NCBI RefSeq assembly: GCF_014529535.1
Contig: NC_050738.1
Location: 7,358,140-7,422,139, forward strand
DNA length: 64,000 bases
Reading direction: 5' to 3'
Origin: Bradysia coprophila
Taxonomy: Eukaryota; Arthropoda; Insecta; Diptera; Sciaridae
The notes under the pieces are model-generated. The model was not told where the DNA came from. It did not search any database and saw nothing but the letters and a program-made list of their open reading frames with translations. The position numbers and the translations under genes were made by a program. Positions 24,040 through 36,366 of this stretch are shown here, in pieces; the first letter of the stretch is position 1, and every line of letters begins with the position of its first letter.

Positions 24040-27000
24040 ATGTCGCTGCCTATAAACTCATTATATAGTTTGACGTGGGGTGATTACGGGACCTCGTTGG
24101 TCTCTGCCGTGCAATTATTACGATGTCACGGGGACTTAGTTGATTGCACCTTAGCTGCAGGTGGACGCAGTTTTCCAGCTCATAAAATTGTTTTGTGTGC
24201 AGCTAGTCCATTTTTATTGGAGTTATTGAAGGTATGTTCGATAAAAAATTGCTAAATTTTCATTTTAATTGTTTGTTTAAACCAACACCATTTTTACCCG
24301 CGATATTGACCGATAAGTCGCTTCTCTTTTACTAAAAGTTGTATTTCTTTTCGTAAATATTTTGAGCACATTTTTCATTTCTCTTCTCATCTCATCTCTG
24401 TTTTCTTTTCGTTATCTACAAGTTCTATATAGGTTGGTATTAATTTTCTCTTTATGACAGGGGTTCGACTCACAGGTTGCAATTTTTATGTTTTTAAATA
24501 TCGCCAAGCACCATCTCAACAATCGAAATTTGTAAATTGAAACAATTTTTTTTTCGCATGGTGTCCACAATCTTGTAGTATAACAAAATCGCGAAAAGTT
24601 GCTTGGTGTCGACACTATGGTTTCGTTGGCGTTCGTAGGTTTTTTTTCTTCTTCATATTAGTAGTTTATAGCGACCATGTTACGTTTGACTTTATTTAAA
24701 TATTTGGATGATTGTATCAATTCACAAACAACGTGATCGACGAACATTGTAACATTTGAAATATTGAAAATATTTTGGAGAACAAGTTTTTCTGAATGCA
24801 TTTTCGTTGATAGAGTCGAACATTTTTAATCGATGTCAATCGATGCTTGTCATACACTTTTATGCGATGTGTATGCGATATTGGACTCCCGCTATTTGAA
24901 TTTTCAATTAGTAAATCTCGTGTAGAGATAACATCGTTTTTAGGCCTTGGTAAGATTGTGGGTACTTTTCAATGCTAAAATTTAAGTTTTTTTACTGATA
25001 AAGTCGCAGAATGTACTTAATGAAGGGGGTCTAAGTCCAAGACGTTTGCAGGAAAGTCTTAGGTGAGAAGCTAAGTCGATTGTTTTCTATGGTTTCACTT
25101 CCAACAACGCATTTTAAGCATGAGTTGTACACCTTTCGACACAGGTATGCCGTTTAGCTCTCTCTTAACGAAAGAACAGTGGAAGCTCCTCCCACTTCTC
25201 ATTGTTAAAAAGTAAACAGAAAGATAAACGCAGTAAGTGTGATTACAGCTTAAAGTTGCAATTGCAGTCAAAAAAAGCATGCCGTTTTGTCGCCGTTTTC
25301 GCTTGACAGATCGTTTTTAACAATAGGAAAGAGGCGTGGTTTACGTAAACGGAAACAAAACAGAGTGCTTTTTTTGACTGCTGAAGACCCTAAGGCTGCG
25401 AGCGCACTTACGCCGTTTAGCACTCCGTTTACGAGTGAACAATGGAAGCTCCTCCCACTTTCCATTGTTAAAACGTAAACGGAGAGCTAAACGGTGTAAG
25501 TGCGCTCGCAGCCTAAAGCTGTCAGCGGTCTTACGCCGATTAGCACTCCGTTTACGAGTGAACAATTGAAGCTCCTCCCACTTTTCATTGTTAAAACGTA
25601 AACGGAGACATTGTATCAAACAAATTGTGGCACTGTAAAAAATGTGTGAAAATTTTTCATACAAATTAGTACTCTATTTGACAGCTGTCATTTGAAGCAC
25701 TTTTGCTTGAATTGCGTTGCTTCCAACCATTTCTTTCTTATCATTAAAAAATTTCTAATGAATATTTGAGTTTCTTGAAAGAAAAAGAACATCCAAACCC
25801 TTTATACCTAAGACATATCATTAAATAAATCGATTTATCGACCGGTAAATTTTTAAACATTTAGTAAATCGATTTACCAGAGTAATATAGTCACAGTCAC
25901 CTGCTTTATGCTATACTTCCCTCTATGTCCAACACATTTTACACGATGAAAATGGTCAATTCCCTCTCGCTCTGACAGAGAATAATTTGAATTAGAAAAG
26001 AATCTCTGAACCCGAAACCAACTAAAGCTATAAAAAAAACGCATGAAAAAGCATCTCAAAATATTTAACAAAAAAAAAATTAATCGAACCACATCACAAA
26101 TTTGCATTAAATTGCGCCTGTTTTAACGATATAAACTCATATACAAAGTGTTTAATGCATTACTATATTTACTGTTACGTGAAGTATGCCAACGATACGG
26201 TTTGTATATAGTACTATAGCTGCACAAGCGTTATCGTAATATTCAAACGTGAACAATGTTGTTGGCTGATGGTTGCAGAGAAATCGAAGCTCTGTCAATA
26301 AATGAACGAAATATTTCCTCGACAAAATTATGTATCGATTGAGAGGCAGGAGGAACATAGAATGGGCAACCCGAAATATTTTGGATTTTTTATTGTATGG
26401 TGGATGGAGGAAGGGTTTGATGTGTTCAGAAAAGGGGGCTAGTTATGTGCTATCGACAACGATGACAAGAATAAGAGATGAAATATTGAAGTAGTAGATT
26501 TTGAATCAAGCACTAACAATATACTTTACACAAATGAAGGACTAGATTTAAGAATTGCCGTTTCCAAAAGGTTCATCGACACGAAATTCCATCGGACCCA
26601 TCTGACTTGATGATCCCACAGAGCCAACGAAATTATATGCCGGGCAAAACGAGTTCCTGATAAGTTCTCTAGGTCATTTTTGAGAAAACGTTGAACCGTG
26701 AAGTAGAAATCTCATCTAAAAATTCAAAAAGACTGTGACATTGGCCTGACTTTTACCTTCAAATTGTTGATATTAAGCTAGTAAATAGACCTAGTGCTGA
26801 TTGGTTAGATGTCAAGGCTGCACTTCAATGCTACGTTTGGTTGGTGAAGATTTAATTAGTCCGCCCGCATCTCCGTCTAGTAACTTTAAGTAACTTGCCG
26901 AACACAAGGCTTGATCCATTATTTTATAAACCGTGGAATGTTCGTCGCTAATTGTCCATAATGACAAAATTTTCAAATTGGACGACCGATACATTTGAAA

Positions 27001-28566
27001 ATCTCTTACAGAACACTCCATGCAAACATCCGGTCGTTATGTTGGCCGGTGTAAACGCAAGCGACCTGGAAGCGTTACTCGAATTTGTGTATCGTGGAGA
27101 AGTAAGCGTTGACCACTCTCAACTGCCGTCACTACTCCAAGCCGCACATTGTCTAAACATACAAGGTCTGGCACCGCAAACGATATCCAAAGACGATTAC
27201 ACAACGCAAATTCAAATTCATCCGGGACTGATACCGCAACACCACCTGAAGGCTGTTATCGATGTTGGTAACGGCACAATGGTCAGCGTAAGTGTTTAAT
27301 GGATTTGTGAGACCGTTGGGTTTCGATTTGTTTAATTTTGCTGTGTCCATTTAGAACGAAGAATTGATGACGATTCATGAGGCCGATCAACATCAAACCG
27401 TACAAGCTCACGTTGTCGAAGAAATATTGCCGCATGACATTACCGAAGTTGTAGGCGATGTTAAGGATGTAATAAATCAATTCTTGCCAAACAGAAAACG
27501 AAAACCACGCGCCAAAAAACCGACCAATGGTAAACATTTCTGTCAGTTGACTGAGGACACTGTGTAATCATTTGTCCGTTTTTTCTTCTTCTACAGCTAA
27601 AGTACTACGTATCGACGAGAACATTCAAATCCAGCCACCGACACAGCAGCAACAACAGCAACAACAACCCCAGCAACAACAAATGCAAGTCCAAAATGAA
27701 TCCAAGTCCAATGCCAATGCACAAAACGGAGAAGATAATAAATCGAATATCGTTGTCGTCAAAACTGAGAAACCCCTGTCATCAAGTAGGAAAACCATAA
27801 TCTTAAAATAGACCGACTCATCACCCTCTTTACTCTCTGCTTCCTTTTGCAGAGCCGAAATCACGATCTCAATCCGAACAGCCGGCATCTTGTCCCATCT
27901 GCGGAGCGGTTATCAGACAGTCCAGAAACTTACGGCGTCATCTTGAACTTCGTCATTTCTCTAAGCCAGGCGTGAAAAGTAACCGAAAAAGTAATTTTTT
28001 GCTGGGACTATCTGAGCAATGTGACTTCTAACTCTAACCGGTTCAATTTCGTTTCAAGGTTCAACCAACTCGGCGAATACATCATCCTCATCGGCAACGA
28101 CAACGCAAAACACTACCGGACAGGGCAACGTTCAAACCATCCGAACTCTTACCGTGAAAAAGGAACCTGAAGATTCTCCGTCAACGTCAACGCAACAAAC
28201 AATAGCACTGACGGTGACGCCGACCAGCACGATGGATTCGAACAATGGCAACGCTCAGCATCACATAGTGACCCAGCACGAAAACACCGACGGTACAACT
28301 TCGCTCTCTATAGCTCAGGTGCAAGGCCATCAGCTCATCGGCAATTTGAATCAGGTCAGAATTTCGGCTTCCCGAGGGAAGATTAGATTTTCAATTTTTT
28401 TTTTCTTTTGTCTCAGGCTACCATACAAATTCGAAACGATGATCCATTGGAATCGAATTTGATTACCACGCACGAGCCAACACTACGACCGCATACGGAA
28501 CTATTTCGAGTCGGTGCCGTTTACACTCTGGAGGAACGTCGCATCGACAATAGTAAATTAACTTAG
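24040..28566 (+). CDS. Trl: GAGA factor, Trithorax-like
   Basis: Nuclear BTB/zinc-finger protein that binds GAGAG sites, opens chromatin at promoters and takes part in Trithorax/Polycomb regulation. Exons: 24040-24231, 27012-27287, 27355-27529, 27597-27785, 27853-27990, 28059-28354, 28417-28566; all phases join, giving 471 residues. The start MSLPINSLYSLTWGDYG matches the known N-terminus. The BTB domain spans about residues 10-125 (DLVDCTLAAGGRSFPAHK, then LEALLEFVYRGEVSVDH). Next come a conserved linker (LAPQTISKDDYTT), a basic patch RKRKPRAKK, a polyglutamine tract (27646-27687) and the single DNA-binding finger with Cys291, Cys294, His307 and His312 (CPICGAVIRQSRNLRRH), preceded by the basic KSRSQSEQP. 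The C-terminal part is Thr/Ser/Asn-rich and ends RRIDNSKLT; the long Q-rich C-terminus of fruit fly isoforms is not seen, and other terminal exons may exist. Intron 1 cuts the BTB domain and is 2780 bases; the other introns are 61-71 bases. Confidence 0.96.
25120..25615. repeat. cluster of foldback repeats in Trl intron 1
   Basis: The core is a hairpin at 25393-25510: GGCTGCGAGCGCACTTACG with GTTTAGC.CTCCGTTTACG, mirrored after a GAACAATGGAAGCTCCTCCC centre. Related half-units flank it at about 25143-25240 and 25512-25608, sharing AGCTCCTCCCACTT and CATTGTTAAAA.GTAAAC. A further hairpin at 25264-25385 has arms GCAGTCAAAAAAAGCA. Repeated units with ends in both orientations suggest serial or nested insertion of one foldback family. 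Confidence 0.8.
25630..25719 (+). repeat. right half of the 9118-9252 MITE family
   Basis: Aligns with 9166-9255 over about 90 bases with a moderate number of differences, ending CACTTTTGCTTGAATTGC. The left end is not recognisable. Confidence 0.6.
26440..26560. repeat. decayed TTAA-family MITE in Trl intron 1
   Basis: Contains GCTATCGACAACGATGACA, TTGAAGTAGTAGATTTTGA and ACAAATGAAGGACTAGAT, matching the blocks and order of the element at 6703-6907. The ends are eroded. Confidence 0.5.
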
Positions 28567-29850
28567 AGTCGTCAAGTAAGACATCCGTCTTCAATTGTAG
28601 CATTGAAATGTTGCGACATTTAAAATTGAACGTGAGGAGAAATGCTACGATGGCGGATGGTTTGACCAGCAAACAGAAAAGAAGAATCCAAAATTTAAAT
28701 TAACTTTGGGTGGCTGAATTTAGTGCTTTTTGTAAAAATAGAGTAGCAACAAGCAACAACAAAGATGTTTACCCATCTGGAATCGATGAAAGGATTAATC
28801 AAGTTCAAATGTTGAACTCTAACGAAACAAACTTTCACATTTCAGTTGCACCTTACCCATCCAGAGTCTGTACAATAACAGGTAAAGTTACAACAAGAAC
28901 AAATTCAGATTGTAAATTGAAAATCGAAAAATTGAAAATTGAAAAATTGAAAATCAATCCGGGAAACAATTATGAACCGCCCGCGTTTCTCTTTAATTTA
29001 TTTCATAGAAGAAGGAAGTAAACGTAATTATTAAGTCAGTTGCTGTTTAATTTCGTTGCGTTGTCTTACGTTACGTTAATAAAAAAATAATAAAAAAAAG
29101 TTTTTAGATTTAGTTGGCACCTCAGAGATCGCCGTATTATACATGAATAATGGATGGATCAATGATTTAAAACAAATGAATAATTTTGCAATAAAATTTT
29201 GTCGGAGTAATTTTTGTTACTAGGAATTTAAGTGAACGACAACCTTTAACGTTCGTTCTGCTTGTCAAAAGCTTTTGTTTTTGAACATTTTTTTTTTTAA
29301 TTTTTAATATTTGCAAAATTTTACTTTCGATGGAGCGGTTTTAGCGCACTGAATTTCATTAAAAACAAACAATTTAAACAAAAAGAAAATCATATTTTTG
29401 TGCTGCTTTAATTGTTGATAATTGTACATAGAAAATGAAAAGAAAAACCTTAACTGAAATGACCGATACGACTCAAACTGAATATACTGGACGCTTGAAA
29501 ATCATTGTTTCGGATGATAAATGTTTCAAGGGGCCACCTGGTACGCAGGTCTGATTGAACATTTTTTTTTTTAAAGAAAAAAATGAAGGAAAAACGAACA
29601 AAGTTCGTACTTTTTGGGGGCTTCAAGTTGCCCATCAAGATCTCAAGCTCTGATTTCGTCTCACGAACTTCAAGAAAGAGTTCACTCTTTCCACTCGTAC
29701 GGAACTGTTTAAGTGTGCGCTATATATGATTAAGAGCCCGGGGCTTATTTGGGCCGCTGGCAATTTAAATTTCAAAAATCGATTTTACGAGCAGTTTTAC
29801 AATATTACTTGAACGACCGTGGGAGTACAGTCTGACCCTGTGTATGATCC
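28567..29850 (+). other. Trl 3' UTR and downstream flank
   Basis: Begins at the Trl stop codon. A candidate poly(A) signal within TTAATAAAAAAATAATAAAA lies near 29078-29097. A frame at 28710-29021 contains the short tandem KIEKLKIEKLKI, but it follows the stop and shows no domain, so it is treated as UTR. Confidence 0.5.
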
Positions 29851-30033
29851 TGTCTATCAGCGACGACTGAAATAAACGATAAGATCAGTCCAGTGTTCTA
29901 TTATATAGCAAAGCAAACGGCTTAACTAATGAAGTAAAAATTTTTGTGTCGAATAATAGTCGATACTCTTAACCGTAGAAGTAACAGATATAATTGTTAA
30001 ACGACAATCCGCCTGTCTTTTTGAAAGGTTAAA
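29851..30033. repeat. decayed TTAA-family MITE
   Basis: Shows CCTGTCTATCAGCGACGACTG, ATATAGCAAAGCAAACGG, ACTAATGAAGTAAAA and AGAAGTAACAGATATAAT, and ends GAAAGGTTAA, in the same order as 6703-6907. Confidence 0.5.
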
Positions 30034-30828
30034 TAAAAGTCTGTGGAAAACCCAAAGCTTCACTTAAAATACGGAACAGGTGACGGTCTCACGGCCTAAA
30101 ATCAAATGTTTGATCTCCAATCTGAAGCCATAACTGTTGACCAGAAACGATTTTGGTAAAATTCAGTGTCAACCTGACATTACCCAAGACTTAGAAATCA
30201 TTAGCCCGTCAGGTTTTAAAATTGAAAGAAATGAGGCTCAGATCAACTTAGATTCCAAGTAATTTCTAGTAATTGCAGGCAGGGCTTTTAAATAATAGTA
30301 GCACTTAGTGACTTACTTTTGGCTAAGACAATTTTTAATCCACTTTTGACCGAGGCCACGATGACACTTTTTTTGCCAAATGACGAAAGATTGTAGATCG
30401 TATGTCGTATCATGGCTTCACGGTGAAGAGTCGATTTTAAGAATGTCTTTGCCAAAAATGTGTCGCCACGTCTTACAATTCCTTTGAATTTATTAACCGA
30501 CAGAGAGAAAACTCGTAAGGTAACGCAACAGTTACAATCAATTACAGACTTAGGGCAAATATAGTGTTAAACAATTTAAACAAATGAATTAAATCTTTAG
30601 GTTCAGGTATCAGATAGACAGCTCCGATTTTCTCACTTTTCTGACTTGGTCTCATCTTTTCCACCTATGTGGTGACTGCTCAGAAACAACCTCGGGACTT
30701 TCGTACTAAAATAGTTTTCAAAATTGCGTTGATCGCAAAGAAAGTGTAGAAGAAGTATTTGAAGTCGGACGGGCTCTCAAATGAGCTGATTAGTTCCCAA
30801 CTTTTTAATCACAATATCATCTCGTTTG
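30034..30828. other. non-coding, nothing recognised
   Basis: No coding frame above chance and no repeat recognised. Confidence 0.4.
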
Positions 30829-30830
30829 TA

Positions 30831-31061
30831 CAGTCACAGAAAGTGAAATTTGAGAATGAATTCCCTTCAGGTGTTTTTCAACTGATCCACACATACAATC
30901 AAAACTGTTTATACTTGTTTACATGATTGAAGCTACTAAATTCACGCGCGTGATAGTGGTAAAACCGTATGAAGACGTGAAAAACAGTTTTGATTGTTTG
31001 CGTGGATCAGCTGAAAAACCGCTGAAGCAAATTCATGCTGAAATGTCACTGCTTCTGACTG
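30831..31061. repeat. 231-bp MITE with about 80-bp arms, TA target site
   Basis: The outer ends are CAGTCACAGAAAGTG and the inverted complement of CAGTCAGAAGCAGTG. The arms continue to AAACAGTTTTGATTG-type sequence on both sides with about 80% pairing. TA lies directly outside each end (30829-30830 and 31062-31063), as for Tc1/mariner elements. The interior is non-coding. Confidence 0.75.
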
Positions 31062-31063
31062 TA

Positions 31064-34036
31064 TTTGATATTATCTTTGAGAATAGAACCTTTGCTAACA
31101 TCAACTAACACTTCGTCCGCTGCAGATTTTCAATATCTTTCAAAAAGTGCGTACCAGTATAGGGATACCGTTGGCATTAAATATTTATTTTCTGCCCATG
31201 AAGTATCGACCAACAACATTCGGTCATATCGATAAACAATTAAGAATCAAAATCAAAGAAATTTGTAAATAAAAAATGGAAAAAGAAAATTGTGTCCGGG
31301 GGCATAAATGAAATTCAAATGGAAATTTATATTTATGTAGAAATGGAATGGAACGGAAATGTGAAATAATTTCCGGATCATATTTGAATTAAAATAGAAT
31401 TAAAAAAAGAAATTATAAAAATTATAAAATTCTTGGTTTAGAGTGTGTGTTTTTTTTAAATGTAGTGACTGTGGTTAATTATACATTATGCAAAATGCAG
31501 ATTTTTTTTATTTGTTTAATTGAAATAATATATTTTCTCCATCTGTACAAAAGAACGAAAAAAAACACTGTAAACTAATATTATTAATGAGTTTAATTTT
31601 AGACTAATAATATATACTACATGGGACTCAATCACTAAACCATTAATAGATAATGTGCGTTGAGTTGTGAATAATTGGAAATTAATTCAACGAGAAAACG
31701 AGAGGAAAATAACACAATGTCTTTTGTAGAATGTAATACAATTAAAGAAAAAAAAAATAGAATTTTTATTCAGATAACTTCAGATAACTTCTTCTCATAT
31801 AAACAATGTCTGTCGCATCTTTTATCATTAGTCAATTCTTTCGTACTACATCAGAATTTACCTTTGTGAAAATCTTTACGAATCAAAGGTTCACGTTCTT
31901 CAAGTAGCAAATAAAATATTTCTATTTTCAGAGCGGTAGATAGATGCAATTCGTCTTGATGTGTTAGTACTTGGTGGCTCGTTAAGAGGTTCCGAGTCTT
32001 CAGTTTTCGTACAAACCATATACTATGTCGCCATCTCGTTACATTCGAATGTAACGCTTGTGATTAGTCTTAATATCATTGTGGTTATCCTTCATGACAA
32101 TAGAAGTGGCAGTCGACCACCATACAAATATAGTGAAAACAAAATGGCCGTCGTGTTAGAAAAATTGTGTTTTTAATTAATTTCATCAAAATAAAACCTA
32201 ATTTCGAAGAAGTGCGACCAAATTTTCATTGTAAATAGTGTAATGAGTCGTTTAAACATAGCTGCTTGTGTGTCACTGTCACGGTTGTTGAATTAACAGA
32301 AAGTGTTGAAAATCTTGAAATTTTTGTTTTGCCTTGCAGAAGTAAAAGTCATTGTTTTAATCAAGTAATTTACTAAATGTGAAACCAAATTCATGATAAT
32401 TAAGGTCCAAATTAAGTATTCGAGACGTGAGTTCATGTGTTCATGCCTTGGTCTGGCATACCTAAATACGGCCAATTTTTCTTCTATTTTTGGTAGTGTG
32501 TCTAAACTGAACGCTCGGAGCCTTTTAATAAGTTATAAATGTTAAAATAGAAAGTGAGTTGACACTTGGATTTGTGCAGGTTACTAAGAAAACCAACTTC
32601 CTAATTATTTTAAAAAGCTCAGGAAGTGTTTTTTCCTTAATGACTTTCTATGCTTCCAAGTGTTCGCCCACCTTTCATTCCAAATTGTGACTTTCGAACC
32701 TGAAAGAAATGGATGAGATGATGATCTCTTGAATAGCATATGATGCAAATATTGACTTCATAGATTTGTATCCCAGCACTAAGACTTTACTCAAATGAAG
32801 TAGCAAATTTGATGAATTTGTTGCGACACTTATGTCGTTTTTAAAAGGGTCAAGTTGAACTCACTATAAAGTAGTTCCACGTTTTACTTCCGTCATTCGT
32901 CCGATTTGGAAGGGTTACTTGTTTGACGTTTTTGACTAAAATTAAATTCCTTCGATGCGGGAAACCAAGAACAAAACATTGGGAAAACGGATCTTGTTTT
33001 AATTGTTAGTTCAATATTGTCGAGAATTCATCAACGTACTTACTTAGTGCATTCATCTATCGAACACTCTGTCTATTTCTATTCAAAATACAACAATTTA
33101 GTTAAATATATTAAAACTAAACAAAAAAATCAAATGAGAAAATCTCACAAAAAAAAAACAAAAAATCGGAAAAACTTAAACGAAACCACGGCCGGAACTT
33201 TTCCGTTTGGTGCAAATAATAACAAAAATTAGAAAAGGAAAACATTTTGTTGTTTTTTTTTTAAACAAATGAATCTAAAAGAAAGAAGAGAATTACGTAC
33301 CAACATAAAATGAATTAGTAAATAGTGTTAAGAGGAACATTTGTGGATTAAACAAAACAACAAAAAATATTTTAAAAAATCGATAGTTAATTATGTGTGT
33401 GTGCATTATAGATAATAATTTTGTGACAATAGATTTAGTACTTAAACTAAACCTGAGAACTAAATCTTAAAAAAAAAAAATTGTGAATTTTTCGTGTTAT
33501 CTATACCAACCAACAACAAAAGAAATCTTATAAAAAAAGAGCAACAAAAAAAGAAATGAAGAAGGAAACACATTCATTCATTCGTTAGTTTTTAAAATCT
33601 TTGAAACATAAAAATCATTACAATTTTAACCCAAATTATTATCTTGTAATATTAAGGAAATTGTCATATTCATTGTATCTTGAACAGTAATGATAATTTA
33701 TTCAAGAAATTAAAGTTAAACGTATTTTAATGTAACGTTGTCGCGTTTTTATTACATCACGTTCATCATGGGTTTCTGTAATCTTTTGCAACTTGCAGTC
33801 ATATGGTTCGAATTCGATTGATAAGTCGTTATCGACAATAATGACAAAATAATAGAGAAACTCTGGTAAGGTCTTCTATACAGATAAAAATGTGGAATTT
33901 CAATTTTTAGGTCCGAGTGGATTACTTTCAAAAAGTTATTCTTTCTGGATTAGATTTTTAATCTTCGCTAAAAATTAAAAAAATGTAATTCCTTCAGGGA
34001 TTAAAAACAGGACTAAACAATAATATTGGGGGTTGA
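31064..34036. other. long AT-rich non-coding stretch
   Basis: No protein domain, RNA gene or complete repeat recognised. Pieces near 32745-32850 (AATGAAGTAGCAAATTTGA) and 33820-33850 (GTTATCGACAATAATGACA) look like remnants of the TTAA MITE family. 33100-33700 is very A-rich. Confidence 0.45.
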
Positions 34037-35310
34037 ATGATTTTTTTTTTATTATTATTTTTATTAAAATAGCTGTCCTAGTAGGACATGCACGGAGGCC
34101 ACCATCGGGCCCATTGTGCGTTTTTTGCAGCACTATGTTGTTTCGACGAATCTTCCTGTACTACTGATGTCGTTTGGTTGTAAAGATTTAATTAGATGAT
34201 ACCTAACAGTGAATCCGCCCAAATATTTTCTCCTTGCGGTTATGAAAGCAGGACAGTAGCACAAGTAGTGCTCGCCTGTGTCCTTAGGATCGCTGCATTG
34301 TTCGCAGAGATCATCCGCGCGTCTGCCGATAGTGGTTAGATGATTGTTAAAGCCAAAGTGTCTTGTCATTACCGCTGTATAGTTTTTGAGTCTCGTCCTA
34401 CTGATGTTTAATAAAAACTTGGAGTTGTTTCTGCTGATTTTTATGCAATTTTTGGCTTGTCTACAGCTTATCTGCCCAGAACTTAATGAATTTGATGTTA
34501 CGGAGTGATGTAATTTTTTGTCTAATACAATTGTATGGACATTACTCCACATTACAGGTTCGGGACCTATGAAATCTGTTTGTGCACCATTTTTCGCTAG
34601 AATGTCCGCTTCCTCATTTCCTTTAATTCCAGAGGGTCCTGTAACCCATATTAGTTTTACTGTGTTTCTCTCAGCTAACTTATTTAGTAAGTTCCAGAAT
34701 TCGAGAGTGATAGCAGGTTTTATCACAGGCGAAAGTAATGCTTTTAAGGCTGCTTGGCTATCTGTATAGTGTGTATAGTGTATAGTGTGTACAATGTGTC
34801 TTAAAGAAGTAGTATGCTTCTATAACAGCTCTCATCTCCGCCATGTAAATAGAGAAGCACTTACCGAGCGACAGAGAAGTGACAGAGTAGTTTCTCTCAT
34901 AATAAAGGCCGGCACCCGCTGATTCGTTAATTAACGAGCCTTCCGTAAACAAATTTAGGTCTAGTGGCACTGGGAGGCTTCTAGAGCTGCTAATGATTCT
35001 GTCTGAATATAAATATGCAATGGAGGGAGGTTCAGTAGTGCCTTGTAGCCGTTGGAGTTGATTTCCATTGGCTTGTTATCGCTAAGCAAGCTTTCCTTTA
35101 GTTAGTTGTTCTTGTATATATTTAAGCTCACATTTGATGTTCCATAAAAATGAAGCATACACTAAGATTGGTCTGATGACCGTTGTGTATATCCAGAACA
35201 GGACTTTCGGTGAATGATGTTACTATTGCTAAGAATTTTCCGTCTATAATTTGTACATTTTTACAACATAGATCAATGGATGTTCTCAAACTAGGCATGA
35301 CCGAAAGCAC
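34037..35310 (-). mobile_element. decayed LINE fragment: RT end plus RNase H
   Basis: Minus strand. 35128-35240 encodes the end of a reverse transcriptase (IYTTVIRPILVYASFLWNIK). 34758-34970 gives the start of an RNase H domain (SAGAGLYYERN ... AEMRAVIEAYYFF). 34133-34726 gives its continuation (IWVTGPSGIKGNEEADILAK, where the GNEEAD motif carries a catalytic Asp) and a zinc-knuckle-like tail (CEQCSDPKDTGEHYLCYCPAF). The 3' end is an A/T-rich tail at 34037-34070. The coding parts are in different frames, and a TATAGTGTG microsatellite at 34765-34796 sits in the RNase H region, so the copy is dead. An RNase H domain after RT suggests an I-type clade. Endonuclease and most of RT are missing, as usual for 5' truncation. 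No target-site duplication was found. Confidence 0.82.
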
Positions 35311-36366
35311 TTGACCTCAGCTTTCCAACGAGCCCACTCACACCTACTTCGCTCCTATTTAGCGGCCATAAAGTGAGTCTAAAAAACACCCTTTTTCCAC
35401 CTTCGGAGATCTTCCACCAGCAACGAAGGGTAGCTCGAGACTATCTGCGGCCTGTTTTGAGGTCTTTCAAACCATTTTGCATTTCCTATTTAAGACCTCA
35501 AAATGGGACTCATTAGCTAATTCCTGCATCCATAACACTCTAAATTATTTACTGCCAAGGAATAACGTTATAAGTCATACCTTACCTATTTTGCTGTGAA
35601 ATTTTCAGAATTTTCTTTTAGGTGTGTTTAGTTTCCCCGTAGAATGTTCGGATAAACTTGTAATCGCAGACATATTAGCCATTACTTTTCGTTAATAAAA
35701 ATTTTATAATTTCAATTCATGGTTTCCAATGCCATTTTATTCAAAAATGTTTATTGTTAACAATTCTTTGATGTTTATAATTTCATTTCTATGAGAAATA
35801 TTACAAAAAATTCAATTTCAAAATTTCGATTTTGAAGAAAATAATAATAGCAAAAGCTTAAATATCTACTCTCTAAATAGATTTCATATTCCATTCGATG
35901 GATTACTAATAACATTTGAAGTACTAGAAGAACAAAATTTCGGATTTTTTGAACATTCATTGTGATCAAATGCTATTATTAACACTGCCTTTCAGCAAAA
36001 GTTGCCTTAAGACCCAGTATACTCGACATCCATTTGAAAGATTAAAAAACAATCTTCTATTGAACATCAAATGCTGATTACAGCATTAGTTCTTCTTTGG
36101 CTGGGTGTCCTCATTATCTAGTTCGCTGTACTGTTTTTTTATTCAACTGTTTACATTTAACAGTTGTAGCTCCTTTGAATTGTAACGCATATTGCATAAG
36201 CTACGCAGTGCAATTTTTTCATGTAATTTAATGTTGGAATTTAAAAAAAAAATGAAATGTTGCCATCCGAATATAAAAAGGGTAAAGCTTTGACGATTTC
36301 TTTTAAGTTTATGAAATTTACGATTTGAGTTCACGCAATATGTGAAAACTTAAAAAAAAGATCAAT
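35311..36366. other. non-coding, nothing recognised
   Basis: Between the LINE and the first F-box/LRR gene. No coding support on either strand. Confidence 0.45.

Noticed and set aside
28710-29021. Frame with KIEKLKIEKLKI tandem, considered as an extra Trl exon
   Set aside because: Starts 140 bases after the Trl stop with no convincing acceptor feeding it; the tandem is a simple DNA repeat.
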